A stretch of DNA of 64,000 nucleotides from Bacteroidetes bacterium UBA1947 (GTDB lineage Bacteria > Bacteroidota > Bacteroidia > Chitinophagales > Chitinophagaceae), in the NCBI GenBank assembly GCA_002336915.1, contig DDET01000045.1:39188-103187 (forward strand). Direction: 5' to 3'. Each line of letters opens with the position of its first letter. Within the stretch, counting starts at the first letter, position 1. The position numbers and the translations under genes were made by a program. The notes under the pieces are model-generated. The model was not told where the DNA came from and made no database searches. It saw only the letters and a program-made list of their open reading frames with translations. Shown here piece after piece: positions 52,754-62,526 of the stretch.

Positions 52754-53998
52754 TTACGCGGTCTTCAGCTTAACACGCTCTATGTAATAATGCCCCTGCC
52801 AAAGCAGGAAGAACAAATATACGAAGACACCGTATTGTATCTCCAAAACCGGGTCTATCATTAGCTGTACAAATAGAATTTGCCAGGCCATATAGAAAAA
52901 AAAGCCCTTTCGCTCCCGTCTTATCCATACAAGTGGCATGAATACCCAGGCGGTGAAGAGCAGCGCCGTAGGAATGCCACAGGCAAGGGCCACCGTCAGG
53001 AACTGGTTGTGCGGCAGCAATACCTGCTCATCCTTTGTACCGGGATAGTATTTGTCATAGCCCAGCTTCATGGTGTCCAGCATGTCTCCCGCACCTACAC
53101 CCAGCAAGGGGTGCCGTTTAATGGCCTTGAAAGCAAGGTCATAAGAAATCCAGCGGCCCATATCGCTGTAATTGGCCGACATCTCACCCTGGTTATATAC
53201 GATCATCATATAGCTCATATAGCCAATGCGCATCTTGAAAGTGGGTATATAAGTAATGGCAAGTGTAAAAAATGTACCCAGTGCCACGATGATGCCTATG
53301 CCTATCCACTTGCTGCGCCTGATGCCCATATAGATAGCCCAGGCTACAATGAACAGGTACCAAAGGAAGAGGCCGGTGCGGGCAGCAAGCACATGCAGGT
53401 AGACACTTAGTAAGGCAACTGCAATACCCAGAAACCATTTGGCAAATCCTTTACCCAATAAAGGGAAGATATAAACGCACCAGATGATAAATAGTGTTAT
53501 GGCAAGACTGAACAATATATGATCGTCTTCAGCGGGTGTGCGCAGCAGATGCGACACAGCATAATTGTCAACGATATTGCCTACATGGCCCACAAGCGGG
53601 TACATGCTGTAGCAGGCCCCCCCAATAAAAAGCATCGCCACAGCCAGGGTAAATGCCTGCAATTGTTTTATGCCCAGTTGAGGCATGAATGCGAAGGCAA
53701 ATGGAAACAACAATACAGGGATCTTTACCTGGAAGCGTTCAGCCCACTCGCCGGTATTATGGCTCCAGAAGTAGGACAATCCGTACATGGCCACCCAGCA
53801 GAGCCCAAGCAGCCACCATTTTTGCCTGAACCAGTAGCGGGGATGGATATCTCTTACTGCATTCAGCACAAAAGCTATCATAGTAACAGACAATATGGCC
53901 CGGGAAATCAAAAAGCCCAGTACCATGGCAAATGCTAAAAAAACAGCAATATTTGATTTAGATAAAACTTTATGAACCAGATCGCTATTTTTGTTCAC
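52754..53998 (-). CDS. O-antigen ligase-family membrane protein
   Basis: A 414-residue integral membrane protein of the Wzy/WaaL type. About 11 hydrophobic segments are visible, with a long periplasmic loop (about 230-320) carrying YNQGEMSANYSDMGRWISYDLAFKAIKRHPLLGVGAGD: the HPLLGVGAGD piece is the family hallmark, with PHNQFLTVALACGIPTALLF after it. Members join or polymerise lipid-linked oligosaccharide units onto lipid A core or proteins. Substrate unknown. It is close to other polysaccharide genes (wecB and a WecA-type transferase). Confidence 0.9.
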   Translation of the reverse strand: MNKNSDLVHKVLSKSNIAVFLAFAMVLGFLISRAILSVTMIAFVLNAVRDIHPRYWFRQKWWLLGLCWVAMYGLSYFWSHNTGEWAERFQVKIPVLLFPFAFAFMPQLGIKQLQAFTLAVAMLFIGGACYSMYPLVGHVGNIVDNYAVSHLLRTPAEDDHILFSLAITLFIIWCVYIFPLLGKGFAKWFLGIAVALLSVYLHVLAARTGLFLWYLFIVAWAIYMGIRRSKWIGIGIIVALGTFFTLAITYIPTFKMRIGYMSYMMIVYNQGEMSANYSDMGRWISYDLAFKAIKRHPLLGVGAGDMLDTMKLGYDKYYPGTKDEQVLLPHNQFLTVALACGIPTALLFTAWVFMPLVWIRRERKGFFFYMAWQILFVQLMIDPVLEIQYGVFVYLFFLLWQGHYYIERVKLKTA

Positions 53999-54044
53999 GC
54001 GCAGCAGAGATTACAAATTCTAAAACGAACATAAACATTTTTTA

Positions 54045-54968
54045 GTGCAGGACAATACAAAAACCCTTCTGTCGGGAATAAAAAATGGCGACCACCGCTC
54101 ATTGGCAAAGGGCATCACGATGGTTGAAAATAATATGCCCGGCTATGAGGACCTGCTGATGCAGCTTGAAGACACCCACAATGCGCGCGTGATAGGCATT
54201 ACAGGTCCACCGGGTGCAGGTAAAAGTACACTGGTAAATGCACTACTGAACTACTGGATAAAAGAAGGAAAGAAGATAGCAGTTATTGCAGTTGACCCTT
54301 CCTCGCCCTTCAATTATGGTGCTATACTGGGCGACCGCATACGAATGAGCGATTTTTATAATCATCCAAACGTTTTTATCCGCTCACTGGCTACTCGTGG
54401 AGCGCTTGGCGGGCTGAACCCTAAGATCATTGAGATAACGGACCTGGTAAAAAATGCACCTTTCGATTATATACTGGTGGAAACAGTGGGCGTAGGACAA
54501 AGCGAAGTGGAAATAGCCGGGCTTGCCGACTGCACAGTAGTTGCATTGGTACCTGAAGCAGGCGATGCTGTACAGGCCATGAAAGCAGGCATAATGGAAA
54601 TAGCCAACATATTTGTGGTAAACAAGGCCGACAGGGAAGCAGCAGAGACCATGTACCGCAACCTGAAAATAATGGTGCACGAGAGGGCACATGACAGCAA
54701 GGAAATACCTGTAATAAAAACCATCGCTACGGAGCAAAAAGGAATAGACGAACTGTCCGCCGCGATCACGACATTTTTGGCGGAAGAAAATATGGACCCC
54801 GGGAAACGTGCCCAACTCATGACAGAAAAAAGCTGGCAGCTTATGCAGGCCAGCAAGATGAAGAACACAGATAAGAACAAATTAAAAGCATTACTAACTG
54901 ATGCGATCGGCAAGCCCGGCTTCAATTTGTATGCCTTCACGAAGGCCTTCGAAGAACAAAATCAATAG
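54045..54968 (+). CDS. meaB: Methylmalonyl-CoA mutase-associated GTPase MeaB
   Basis: A 307-residue G3E GTPase that chaperones adenosylcobalamin-dependent methylmalonyl-CoA mutase. Walker A is GPPGAGKST (54-62); switch regions AVDPSSPFNYGAILGDRIRM and LVETVGVGQSEVEIAGLAD are diagnostic; the base motif is NKAD. The C-terminal dimerisation helix is present. The start is GTG at 54045. The mutase genes are not in this window. Divergent from the ligase gene. Confidence 0.95.
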   Translation: MQDNTKTLLSGIKNGDHRSLAKGITMVENNMPGYEDLLMQLEDTHNARVIGITGPPGAGKSTLVNALLNYWIKEGKKIAVIAVDPSSPFNYGAILGDRIRMSDFYNHPNVFIRSLATRGALGGLNPKIIEITDLVKNAPFDYILVETVGVGQSEVEIAGLADCTVVALVPEAGDAVQAMKAGIMEIANIFVVNKADREAAETMYRNLKIMVHERAHDSKEIPVIKTIATEQKGIDELSAAITTFLAEENMDPGKRAQLMTEKSWQLMQASKMKNTDKNKLKALLTDAIGKPGFNLYAFTKAFEEQNQ

Positions 54969-55015
54969 GGATGGTATTCATTTAGTATTTTTAAGCCCAA
55001 TTAAGGTAATACTGC

Positions 55016-56611
55016 ATGAATGTTCAGCGACTGTACAATACTATAAAATACCTGCGCTTTGAACAGTTGTATTACAGGTTTTATTACAAAATAAAAAAAA
55101 GGACCTATACCTACCCCACGACGCCCGCAACGGCCGTGATCGCTGCCAAAGCATTTCCCCCGATCAAATTCCCCGCATTGGGTGGCACCGGCCAATTCGA
55201 GCCTTCCAAAAATACATTTCACTTCCTGAACAGAAGCCATTCATTTGGTGACGAGATTGACTGGAATTACGCGGCTGAGGGGAAACTGTGGAACTACAAC
55301 CTTAATTATTTTGAATGGCTCAGTGATGAGACCATTGAACGTGAAATACGTCAAAAAGCCCTTGTAGACTATAGCATTAACGATGAGCAACTGGGCAATA
55401 TCGTGGAGGCATACCCGATATCGCTGAGAGGGATGAACTGGATAAAGTTCATGAGCCAACACCAGGTAAAGGACGAAAGACCTATGGGTTGCCTGTACAG
55501 GCATTATCACCGTCTTTCAGCATTTCCCGAATACCAGTTGCTGGGTAATCACCTGCTAGAGAACGGCTTGTCTTTATTTTTTGCAGCACACTATTTTAAC
55601 GGGCATAAGTTCTATGGCCTTGCCCGAAAAATATTATTAGCGCAACTACCTGAGCAAATACTGGCAGACGGGGTCCATTATGAGCTCAGTCCTATGTACC
55701 AGTGCATCATACTGCAACATTTGCTGGACTGTATTATGCTGGCGGAAAACTCGGGCAGGTTCAAGGACAATGATCTGCTGCAATTAATGCGTGAAACAGC
55801 AGGAAGGATGGGCGGTTGGTTAAAAGGCTTCTGTTACAGAAATGGGAGCTATGCCATGTTTGGCGATTCCACCTTTGATGTTGCTCCTTCACCTGACTTG
55901 TTGTATGGGTATTTATCTATGCTTGATATCCCGGTCAACGGCACCCCACTGAAAGAAAGCGGCTACAGGAAAATGAATACCCCCAATTATGAATTGGTGG
56001 CCGATATTGGCAATGTACAACCCGCCTACCAGCCAGGCCATACCCATGCCGATACATTTAGCTTTTGCCTGCAGGTGGAGGGCAAACCCTTTATTGTTGA
56101 CACCGGTATTTCCACTTATGAAAAGGGAGCACGCCGCCTGGATGAGAGAGGCACTGCAGCACATAATACTATAATGGTCAATGGTTTAAATTCATCTGAC
56201 GTTTGGTCGGCGTTCAGAACCGGGGAAAGGGCCGAGGTGCAAATAATTGAGGATTGCGGTAATAAAATAAGCGCCTCGCACGACGGCTACAAAAAAAAGG
56301 GGATCATCCACAAACGCAGCATAGCCTGCGATAACCAAAAAATAATAATAAAAGACCTGCTGGAAGGTTATAAGGGACAAGAGGCATCCCTGTATTTACA
56401 CTTCCATCCGGATGTGTTGATAGAAAATATTGGTGGGAATCAATTTATAGCAGGTAATATACGTATCACAATAGACGGTGCCTATAGTATGGCTTTGCAT
56501 AATTACCTATATTGCGAAGGTTACAACCGCCTTGCCGGGGCAAAGTGCCTGCAAGCCAACATAAAAGAACATGTGACGGTGGTAATAGAACTATTAAGCT
56601 ATGCTGGTTGA
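55016..56611 (+). CDS. Heparinase II/III-family protein
   Basis: A 531-residue protein with no clear signal peptide. An N-terminal helical (alpha/alpha toroid) part reaches about residue 290, with FEWLSDE and PISLRGMNWIKF; the C-terminal beta-sandwich contains YQPGHTHADTFSFCLQVEGKPFIVDTGISTYEKG (HxHAD carrying the catalytic-type residues) and RGTAAHNTIMVNGLNSSDVW. These are the hallmarks of heparinase II/III-like lyases found in capsule and O-antigen clusters. Its stop overlaps wecB by 11 bases. Confidence 0.9.
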   Translation: MNVQRLYNTIKYLRFEQLYYRFYYKIKKRTYTYPTTPATAVIAAKAFPPIKFPALGGTGQFEPSKNTFHFLNRSHSFGDEIDWNYAAEGKLWNYNLNYFEWLSDETIEREIRQKALVDYSINDEQLGNIVEAYPISLRGMNWIKFMSQHQVKDERPMGCLYRHYHRLSAFPEYQLLGNHLLENGLSLFFAAHYFNGHKFYGLARKILLAQLPEQILADGVHYELSPMYQCIILQHLLDCIMLAENSGRFKDNDLLQLMRETAGRMGGWLKGFCYRNGSYAMFGDSTFDVAPSPDLLYGYLSMLDIPVNGTPLKESGYRKMNTPNYELVADIGNVQPAYQPGHTHADTFSFCLQVEGKPFIVDTGISTYEKGARRLDERGTAAHNTIMVNGLNSSDVWSAFRTGERAEVQIIEDCGNKISASHDGYKKKGIIHKRSIACDNQKIIIKDLLEGYKGQEASLYLHFHPDVLIENIGGNQFIAGNIRITIDGAYSMALHNYLYCEGYNRLAGAKCLQANIKEHVTVVIELLSYAG

Positions 56612-57692
56612 TATAATTGCCGGTGCCAGGCCAAATTTTATGAAGATAGCTCCTATTATAGAAGCTATACAGAAAGAGCAAAGGAGAGGTACCAACATAC
56701 GCTATCGTCTTGTGCATACCGGGCAACACTATGACCGGAACATGAGCGATTCCTTTTTTGAGCAGTTAGGCATTCCCAAACCATCCATTAACCTTGAAGC
56801 AGGCAGCGGCTCGCAGGCCGAGCAGACGGCGACTATAATGATACGCTATGAGAAGGTACTGCAAACGGCAAAGCCCGACCTCGTAATAGTGGTGGGCGAT
56901 GTGACATCAACCATGGCCTGCGCTATTACGGCTAAAAAGATGGGCAATATCAAAGTAGCCCACGTGGAAGCAGGCATACGGAGCAATGACCTGGGCATGC
57001 CGGAAGAGATAAACCGTATCGTTACCGATTCCATTACCGACTACTTTTTTACTACCACACATACTGCCAACGAGAACCTGCGTGCCATGGGCATACCTGA
57101 CGAGCGCATCTACTTTGTAGGCAATACCATGATAGATACCCTGCTGAAGCAGGCACCGCTTTTCCACCAGCCACCTTTCTGGAACAAGCTGAAATTACAG
57201 GAGAAGGAATACATTGTGCTAACACTGCACCGCCCTAACAACGTGGACAATGTAGCCGACCTGAAGGCTATCCTGGTAGCCATCATAAGAGCATCGAGAG
57301 GACTGCCTGTTATTTTCCCCATACATCCCCGCACGGCAAAAACACTTGAGGCCATAGGGCTAAAAGCGCCCAACCTGCATATATGCGAACCATTAAGCTA
57401 CCTGCAGTTCAACTACCTGGTACAACATTCACTGGCGGTAATAACCGACTCAGGCGGCATACAGGAAGAGACTACCGTGTTGCATATACCATGCATTACC
57501 CTGCGCGATAACACGGAAAGGCCTGAGACCTGCACAATGGGCACCAACGAACTGATAGGCACCAATCCCCAGGCCATCTTCCCCGCTATGGAGCAACTCT
57601 TCAAAGGAGAATGGAAGAAAGGCAATATACCATACATGTGGGATGGTAAAGCTGCCGAGCGTATAGTAAGCGTACTTAAGAACATGGTATAG
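56601..57692 (+). CDS. wecB: UDP-N-acetylglucosamine 2-epimerase (non-hydrolysing)
   Basis: A 363-residue GT-B-fold enzyme that interconverts UDP-GlcNAc and UDP-ManNAc. Opening DIIAGARPNFMKIAPIIEAI (near residues 4-23), HTGQHYDRNMSD, VVGDVTSTMACAITAKKM, HVEAGIRSNDLGMPEEINR, LTLHRPNNVD and SDSGGIQEE are all family signatures. UDP-ManNAc then feeds enterobacterial-common-antigen-like or capsule polymers. The start overlaps the heparinase-like gene by 11 bases. Confidence 0.96.
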   Translation: MLVDIIAGARPNFMKIAPIIEAIQKEQRRGTNIRYRLVHTGQHYDRNMSDSFFEQLGIPKPSINLEAGSGSQAEQTATIMIRYEKVLQTAKPDLVIVVGDVTSTMACAITAKKMGNIKVAHVEAGIRSNDLGMPEEINRIVTDSITDYFFTTTHTANENLRAMGIPDERIYFVGNTMIDTLLKQAPLFHQPPFWNKLKLQEKEYIVLTLHRPNNVDNVADLKAILVAIIRASRGLPVIFPIHPRTAKTLEAIGLKAPNLHICEPLSYLQFNYLVQHSLAVITDSGGIQEETTVLHIPCITLRDNTERPETCTMGTNELIGTNPQAIFPAMEQLFKGEWKKGNIPYMWDGKAAERIVSVLKNMV

Positions 57693-57801
57693 TTATTGCA
57701 TCATTCCTTTAGTTGCATCTCACTACTTAATTAAAACACATATAAAATTGTGCAATTATTTATTAAGTTGTTATTGCCATAAACTCTTAAGAACAATAAT
57801 G

Positions 57802-57809
57802 TACTTTTG
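57802..57809 (+). promoter_or_regulatory. Putative -7 box TACTTTTG upstream of the WecA-type gene
   Basis: TACTTTTG fits TAnnTTTG and is the only good match in the 223-base gap before the gene. It implies a leader of about 100 bases. A TTG at 57774-57776 is a poor -33 match. Confidence 0.35.
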
Positions 57810-57915
57810 TAATAGATATAACAAGGGTAAGGGAAGAGCACGAAACCACCAAAGGCCCGGAAAGAAATTGATTATTTTAACACCATGAAAAGTGCTTAAC
57901 CTGAGTATTGCTTTT

Positions 57916-59163
57916 ATGACGGAATTGCAACCTTATATTGTTTACTTTTTCACTTTTGCGACTGCACTGGTCATTAGCTGGATTTCTATCCCCCGTATCA
58001 TATATGTTTCAAAAAGAAAAAGGCTGTTTGACATACCCGACAACCACAGGAAGGTACACGTAAATATAGTGCCCAACCTGGGTGGCATTGGTATCTTTTT
58101 TGCCTATATCATCGTTACATCGCTTTTCATCAAAACCTCTTCGCTGGATAAATGGAATTACATCAGCGCCTCCTCGCTGCTGCTTTTCCTCACCGGCTTA
58201 AATGACGACCTGATCACCATTACGCCAAAACAGAAATTTGTGGCACAGTGCGTGGCAGCTATCATCACCATTTACTTTGCTGATATCCGCATCAATTCAC
58301 TGCATGGCTTCTTCGGCATTTATCAAATGCCTATGTGGGGCAGCCTTACCTTTACTATCCTTGGTTGCATGTTCGTTACCAATGCCTTCAACCTCATCGA
58401 TGGTATAGACGGACTTGCTGGTTCCATCGGTGTTCTATGTTCAGGTACGCTGGGCTTATGCCTAGCCTTGCTGGGAAACGTAGGCGGCGCGTGCATTGCA
58501 TTCAGCCTAATGGGCGCCATCATCGGCTTCCTGAGATACAATATTTCCCCTGCAAAAATATTTATGGGCGACACAGGCTCGCTATTAATAGGCTTTACTG
58601 TCTCCATACTCTGTATCCTGTTCATCCATTCTTTTGGCCCCGGCAAGCCTTTGATGACCATAGTGCACAACCCACGTGGCGGAATGGTGCTGGCCCTTTC
58701 TATATTATTTGTACCCGTGTTCGATTCCTTCCGCGTGTTCATCACGCGCATACTCAAAGGAGGCTCACCTTTCCATGCCGACAAAACGCACCTGCACCAT
58801 TACCTTATGGACCTTGGCTTCAGCCATTCGCGGATTGTTCGCATCCTCATTACTTCCAATATTTTGATCATTATCGTTTCACTGCTCGTACAAGACTACG
58901 ATCCGAACATCGCACTGCTCAGCATCTTCGGCCTCACATTTGGCCTGTATGCGATACTTTATTACATGCGTAAAAAAAGGCTTAACCGCGAGATGCAACT
59001 GAAACATGCACCCGCCGATGCAGCCGCATTGAATGGCCACAAGAATGCCACGCCATCACTGGCATCCACCAATATCTACAAGGTTTCAGATACGGTAAGC
59101 GTAAATGGCAATATAGATACGATTACAACTACCACAGCAGCACATAAAGAGAAGAATAGTTAA
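57916..59163 (+). CDS. Undecaprenyl-phosphate sugar-1-phosphate transferase (WecA/TagO/MraY family)
   Basis: A 415-residue polytopic membrane enzyme that moves a sugar-1-phosphate, usually GlcNAc-1-P, from UDP-sugar to undecaprenyl phosphate to start polymer synthesis. Ten or so membrane helices; catalytic landmarks are GLNDDLITITPKQKF (DDxxD-like), NAFNLIDGIDGLAGSIG, FMGDTGSLLIGF, and HADKTHLHHYLMDLG (histidine loop of the WecA/TagO type). The last about 60 residues form a cytoplasmic tail. I start at ATG 57916 (MTELQPYIVY); the frame extends to 57892. Confidence 0.92.
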   Translation: MTELQPYIVYFFTFATALVISWISIPRIIYVSKRKRLFDIPDNHRKVHVNIVPNLGGIGIFFAYIIVTSLFIKTSSLDKWNYISASSLLLFLTGLNDDLITITPKQKFVAQCVAAIITIYFADIRINSLHGFFGIYQMPMWGSLTFTILGCMFVTNAFNLIDGIDGLAGSIGVLCSGTLGLCLALLGNVGGACIAFSLMGAIIGFLRYNISPAKIFMGDTGSLLIGFTVSILCILFIHSFGPGKPLMTIVHNPRGGMVLALSILFVPVFDSFRVFITRILKGGSPFHADKTHLHHYLMDLGFSHSRIVRILITSNILIIIVSLLVQDYDPNIALLSIFGLTFGLYAILYYMRKKRLNREMQLKHAPADAAALNGHKNATPSLASTNIYKVSDTVSVNGNIDTITTTTAAHKEKNS

Positions 59164-59178
59164 ACGGGGACCCGGGCG

Positions 59179-60495
59179 CTACTCGACCATAAAGGAAGCT
59201 TCCTGGTACCTGTACCAGTAAACGTGCTCGTTCTCATTATACAGTATCTCACCATTGGTATCCCACTGCAACTTAATATCGTAACGGGTAAAAGGCACCG
59301 AGCCATTATCCGAGATATCTTTATTGAAGATGGTGCCGTATTTCCTTAGAAGGTTAGCATACCAGAAAAGCGTTTCATAGCCCCGGCAAACCGTCTCATT
59401 TGGTTTGCTGTTAAAGTTCTTGCTGCAGACCTCGCTCAGGTACCTGCCTTGCTGGGTAGTAAGATCGTAGTAAACCGGTGCGGTGATATGTACCGCCACA
59501 TTAGGATAAGCATCAGCTTTCTTCAGGCTGGGCAGGCCACGCCATGCAGGCATACCATACACCTCGAACTTGTAGTCGGGAAAAAAATCATGTAGTTGCT
59601 TCAGCAGCACTTCCGCATAGCCATTATCCATTACGGCCATTACTATTACGTTCGTTCCCTTAGCCGTAAATATCTCGGCCAGGTCGGCGCGCTCAGGCAG
59701 CTTATTGCAGAGTACTTTAATGATGTCTTTATTCCTCCCGTCTTCATTATCGGCCAGGAAGTTATACGCGCTTTCGTCCAGCGGCACCGAGCTGCGACGG
59801 TATATAACCAGTTGCTCGTTCTTATATTCTTTCTGCACCCTTTTCATGATCACGCCACAATGCGTTTCCAGCGTGGGCTGCAGCAAGGTAAAATATGGAT
59901 TGTTCGTAACACCGGCATCTGATGGTGAAACTGCGGAAATAAAATTCACCTCATGTTTCTTGGCAAATTGTGCAACCGGGGGTATCTGTCCTGACTGCAG
60001 CGCAGCAATAATCAGGTCCGATTTGTCCAATATCTTGTTGCGTATCAAAGCCTCGGGGCTCTCCTGCGGATTGGTCACATCGTGTACATACACATCCACC
60101 TGGAAGTTCAGTTTATTCAGCGTATCGGCCGCCAACTGTATGCCCTGGCAAAAGTCAACACCTATCGATGCTTTTTCCGGCACCCTGCCCTTGTAAGTTG
60201 GCTTGCCATCTTTCACCAGCTCATCGAGGTACAAAGGTGCCAGTACATCTATACGGTAACGCGCTTTTTTTTCTGAGTTGGGATAATCGAATTCCCGTTT
60301 CCTGCGCCTCGGGGCCTCGGCTCTTGGTTGGGGAGGCGGTGCCTCTACACGCTTCTTCTCAGGCACAGGTCGCCTCCTCGGCGGTTCTTCTTTTTTGAAC
60401 CAGTTCTTCCAAAACTGCGCCTGCGCTTTATCGGCATGGCATACTGACAAGACGATGAATATAGTAACTGATATAACTGAGATCCGGGTTCGCAT
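59179..60495 (-). CDS. Periplasmic substrate-binding protein (leucine-binding/receptor type I fold)
   Basis: A 438-residue exported protein. Signal peptide MRTRISVISVTIFIVLSVCHA; then a Pro/Arg/Glu-rich linker (about 35-65, with EEPPRRRPVPEKKRVEAPPP); then a type I periplasmic-binding fold: VLAPLYLDEL, FCQGIQLAADTLNKL, LIIAALQSGQIPPVAQFAKKHEVNFISAVSP, TNVIVMAVMDNGYAEVLLKQL. No permease or ATPase is adjacent, so it may be a stand-alone sensor or wall-linked protein. I start at ATG 60495 so it does not overlap guaA. Confidence 0.8.
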   Translation of the reverse strand: MRTRISVISVTIFIVLSVCHADKAQAQFWKNWFKKEEPPRRRPVPEKKRVEAPPPQPRAEAPRRRKREFDYPNSEKKARYRIDVLAPLYLDELVKDGKPTYKGRVPEKASIGVDFCQGIQLAADTLNKLNFQVDVYVHDVTNPQESPEALIRNKILDKSDLIIAALQSGQIPPVAQFAKKHEVNFISAVSPSDAGVTNNPYFTLLQPTLETHCGVIMKRVQKEYKNEQLVIYRRSSVPLDESAYNFLADNEDGRNKDIIKVLCNKLPERADLAEIFTAKGTNVIVMAVMDNGYAEVLLKQLHDFFPDYKFEVYGMPAWRGLPSLKKADAYPNVAVHITAPVYYDLTTQQGRYLSEVCSKNFNSKPNETVCRGYETLFWYANLLRKYGTIFNKDISDNGSVPFTRYDIKLQWDTNGEILYNENEHVYWYRYQEASFMVE

Positions 60496-60506
60496 ATTGC
60501 CTTGTG

Positions 60507-62048
60507 TTATTCCCACTCTATAGTAGCCGGTGGTTTCGAACTGATGTCGTACACCACCCTGTTAATGCCTCTTACTTGGTTGATAATGTCATTGGATACT
60601 TTTGCCAAAAAGGTATAAGGCAAATGCGCCCAGTCGGCCGTCATGCCGTCGACAGAGGTAACCGCCCTGAGTGCCACAGTATATTCGTAAGTACGCTCAT
60701 CGCCCATTACGCCTACACTCTGCACAGGCAGCAATATCGCCCCTGCCTGCCATACCTGGTTGTACAAGCCACTATCGCGCAGGTGCTGTATGTATATGGC
60801 ATCTGCGTCCTGCAGCATTTTCGCCTTCTCCTCGCTCACGGCACCCAGTATACGTATACCAAGGCCCGGGCCCGGGAAGGGGTGCCTGCTCAGGAACATA
60901 TCGTCGATACCCAGCTCACGGCCTATCTTACGCACCTCGTCTTTGAACAACAAACGCAATGGCTCGATAAGCGAGAGATGCATTTTCTCCGGCAGGCCGC
61001 CCACATTGTGGTGCGATTTGATGGTCATAGAAGGCCCGTGTACCGATAGCGATTCGATCACATCGGGATATATGGTACCCTGCCCAAGGAAGCTTACATC
61101 TTTAAGCTCAATGGCTTCTTCCTGGAAAACATCTATGAAGAGGCCGCCTATAATTTTACGTTTTTTCTCGGGGTCTGCTTCTCCGGCAAGCCCATCATAA
61201 AAACGCTGCCTTGCATCTATACCTTTAGTATTCAGGCCCAGGTGTTTGTAGCCTTCCAATACCTGTTCAAATTCATTTTTGCGCAGCAGTCCGTTATCTA
61301 CAAATATGCAATACAGGTTATCGCCTATGGCACGGTGTATGAGTGTAGCGGCTACCGTCGAGTCGACCCCGCCGCTTAGTGCCATCACCACTTTACCATC
61401 GCCTACCTGCTGCTTGATGCGCGCAACGGTTTCCTGCACAAAACCGGCAGGTGTCCAGTCTTGCCTGCAGCTGCATATATCTATTACAAAATTCTTCAGC
61501 AGTTGTTTGCCGTCCGTGCTATGTGTCACCTCGGGGTGAAACTGTATAGCATAAACGGGATTAGGTGCATAGGCCGCGCTGGCTTTAAATGCAGCTATCG
61601 GGATACTCTCCGTGCGCGATATGGTAGTAAAGCCTTCCGGCAGTTTCTTAATGGTATCGCTATGGCTCATCCATACCTGCGAGTTAGGCGCTATGGTAGC
61701 CATCAGCTCATCATGCACCAAATGCGTTAAATGCGCCCGGCCATATTCACGATGGGTCGACTTGCCTACTTCCCCGCCCGATTGCTCGGCCAGCAGCTGT
61801 GCACCATAGCATACAGCCAGTATGGGCAGCTTTTGCGCCATAGCCCGTATATCCGGCTTGGGCGCCACCGGGTCGTTCACCGAGAAGGGGCTGCCCGAGA
61901 GGATTATACCTTTCAGGTTTTCATCGTACTGCACAGGCTTGGTGCAGGGTTGTATCTCGCAGAACACGTTCAGCTCACGCACGGCACGTGCTATCAGTTG
62001 GGTGAACTGTGAGCCAAAGTCTAATATCAGTATCTTATCGTTCATCAA
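60507..62048 (-). CDS. guaA: GMP synthase (glutamine-hydrolysing)
   Basis: A 513-residue two-domain enzyme converting XMP, ATP and glutamine to GMP. The N-terminal class I amidotransferase has the catalytic Cys in [16 protein letters not shown], with FHPEVTHS for His/Glu; the ATP-pyrophosphatase P-loop is [14 protein letters not shown]; the C-terminal dimerisation domain ends [10 protein letters not shown], the usual terminus. The start can be ATG 62048 or 62045 (MMNDKI). It is followed after 15 bases upstream by the DUF3467 gene. Confidence 0.97.
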   Translation of the reverse strand: MMNDKILILDFGSQFTQLIARAVRELNVFCEIQPCTKPVQYDENLKGIILSGSPFSVNDPVAPKPDIRAMAQKLPILAVCYGAQLLAEQSGGEVGKSTHREYGRAHLTHLVHDELMATIAPNSQVWMSHSDTIKKLPEGFTTISRTESIPIAAFKASAAYAPNPVYAIQFHPEVTHSTDGKQLLKNFVIDICSCRQDWTPAGFVQETVARIKQQVGDGKVVMALSGGVDSTVAATLIHRAIGDNLYCIFVDNGLLRKNEFEQVLEGYKHLGLNTKGIDARQRFYDGLAGEADPEKKRKIIGGLFIDVFQEEAIELKDVSFLGQGTIYPDVIESLSVHGPSMTIKSHHNVGGLPEKMHLSLIEPLRLLFKDEVRKIGRELGIDDMFLSRHPFPGPGLGIRILGAVSEEKAKMLQDADAIYIQHLRDSGLYNQVWQAGAILLPVQSVGVMGDERTYEYTVALRAVTSVDGMTADWAHLPYTFLAKVSNDIINQVRGINRVVYDISSKPPATIEWE

Positions 62049-62063
62049 TGCTTGTTATCTGTA

Positions 62064-62387
62064 TTAAGCCTGCCCTGCAGGGCCATTGAAGGCGAAAGGA
62101 AGTGCAGGTGTCTCCTGGTCCTTGATCACACCGTACTGTCCTTCAAAACGCTTCACATTCTCTATGAGTGCTTTCATCAGGCGCTTGGCATGCTGCGGGG
62201 TCATCACAATGCGTGCCTTTACTTTTGCCTTAGGCATATTAGGCATTACATTCACATAGTCCATTACAAACTCTGCAAAAGAGTGTGTGATTATCGCCAG
62301 GTTGGCATAGGTGCCATCAGCCATTTCTTCGGTTAGCTCAATATTCAGTTGTTGTTCTGCCGGTATCGGTAATTGTTGATCAGCCAT
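62064..62387 (-). CDS. DUF3467 protein
   Basis: A 107-residue protein with the DUF3467 core: LNIELTEEMADGTYANLAIITHSFAEFVMDYVNVMPN and AKVKARIVMTPQHAKRLMKALIENVKRFE. The fold is small alpha/beta; function unknown. The family is widespread in bacteria. It is the gene directly upstream of guaA, with 15 bases between, so cotranscription is likely. Confidence 0.92.
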   Translation of the reverse strand: MADQQLPIPAEQQLNIELTEEMADGTYANLAIITHSFAEFVMDYVNVMPNMPKAKVKARIVMTPQHAKRLMKALIENVKRFEGQYGVIKDQETPALPFAFNGPAGQA

Positions 62388-62512
62388 AAAAATATTTTAG
62401 ATTCAGGCTGCGAAAATAACAAAAGATAGCCCAATGCCCTAATACAGAAATAAACACCGTGTTAAACAATTAAAGAAAGCCCCATGGCGGCTGTATTATG
62501 CCATTTTTATTT

Positions 62513-62520
62513 TAGTTTTG
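62513..62520 (+). promoter_or_regulatory. Putative -7 box TAGTTTTG of gldD
   Basis: TAGTTTTG matches TAnnTTTG and ends six bases before the ATG at 62527, suggesting an almost leaderless transcript. It favours ATG 62527 over the in-frame TTG at 62518, which lies within the box. Confidence 0.45.
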
Positions 62521-62526
62521 GCAGCT

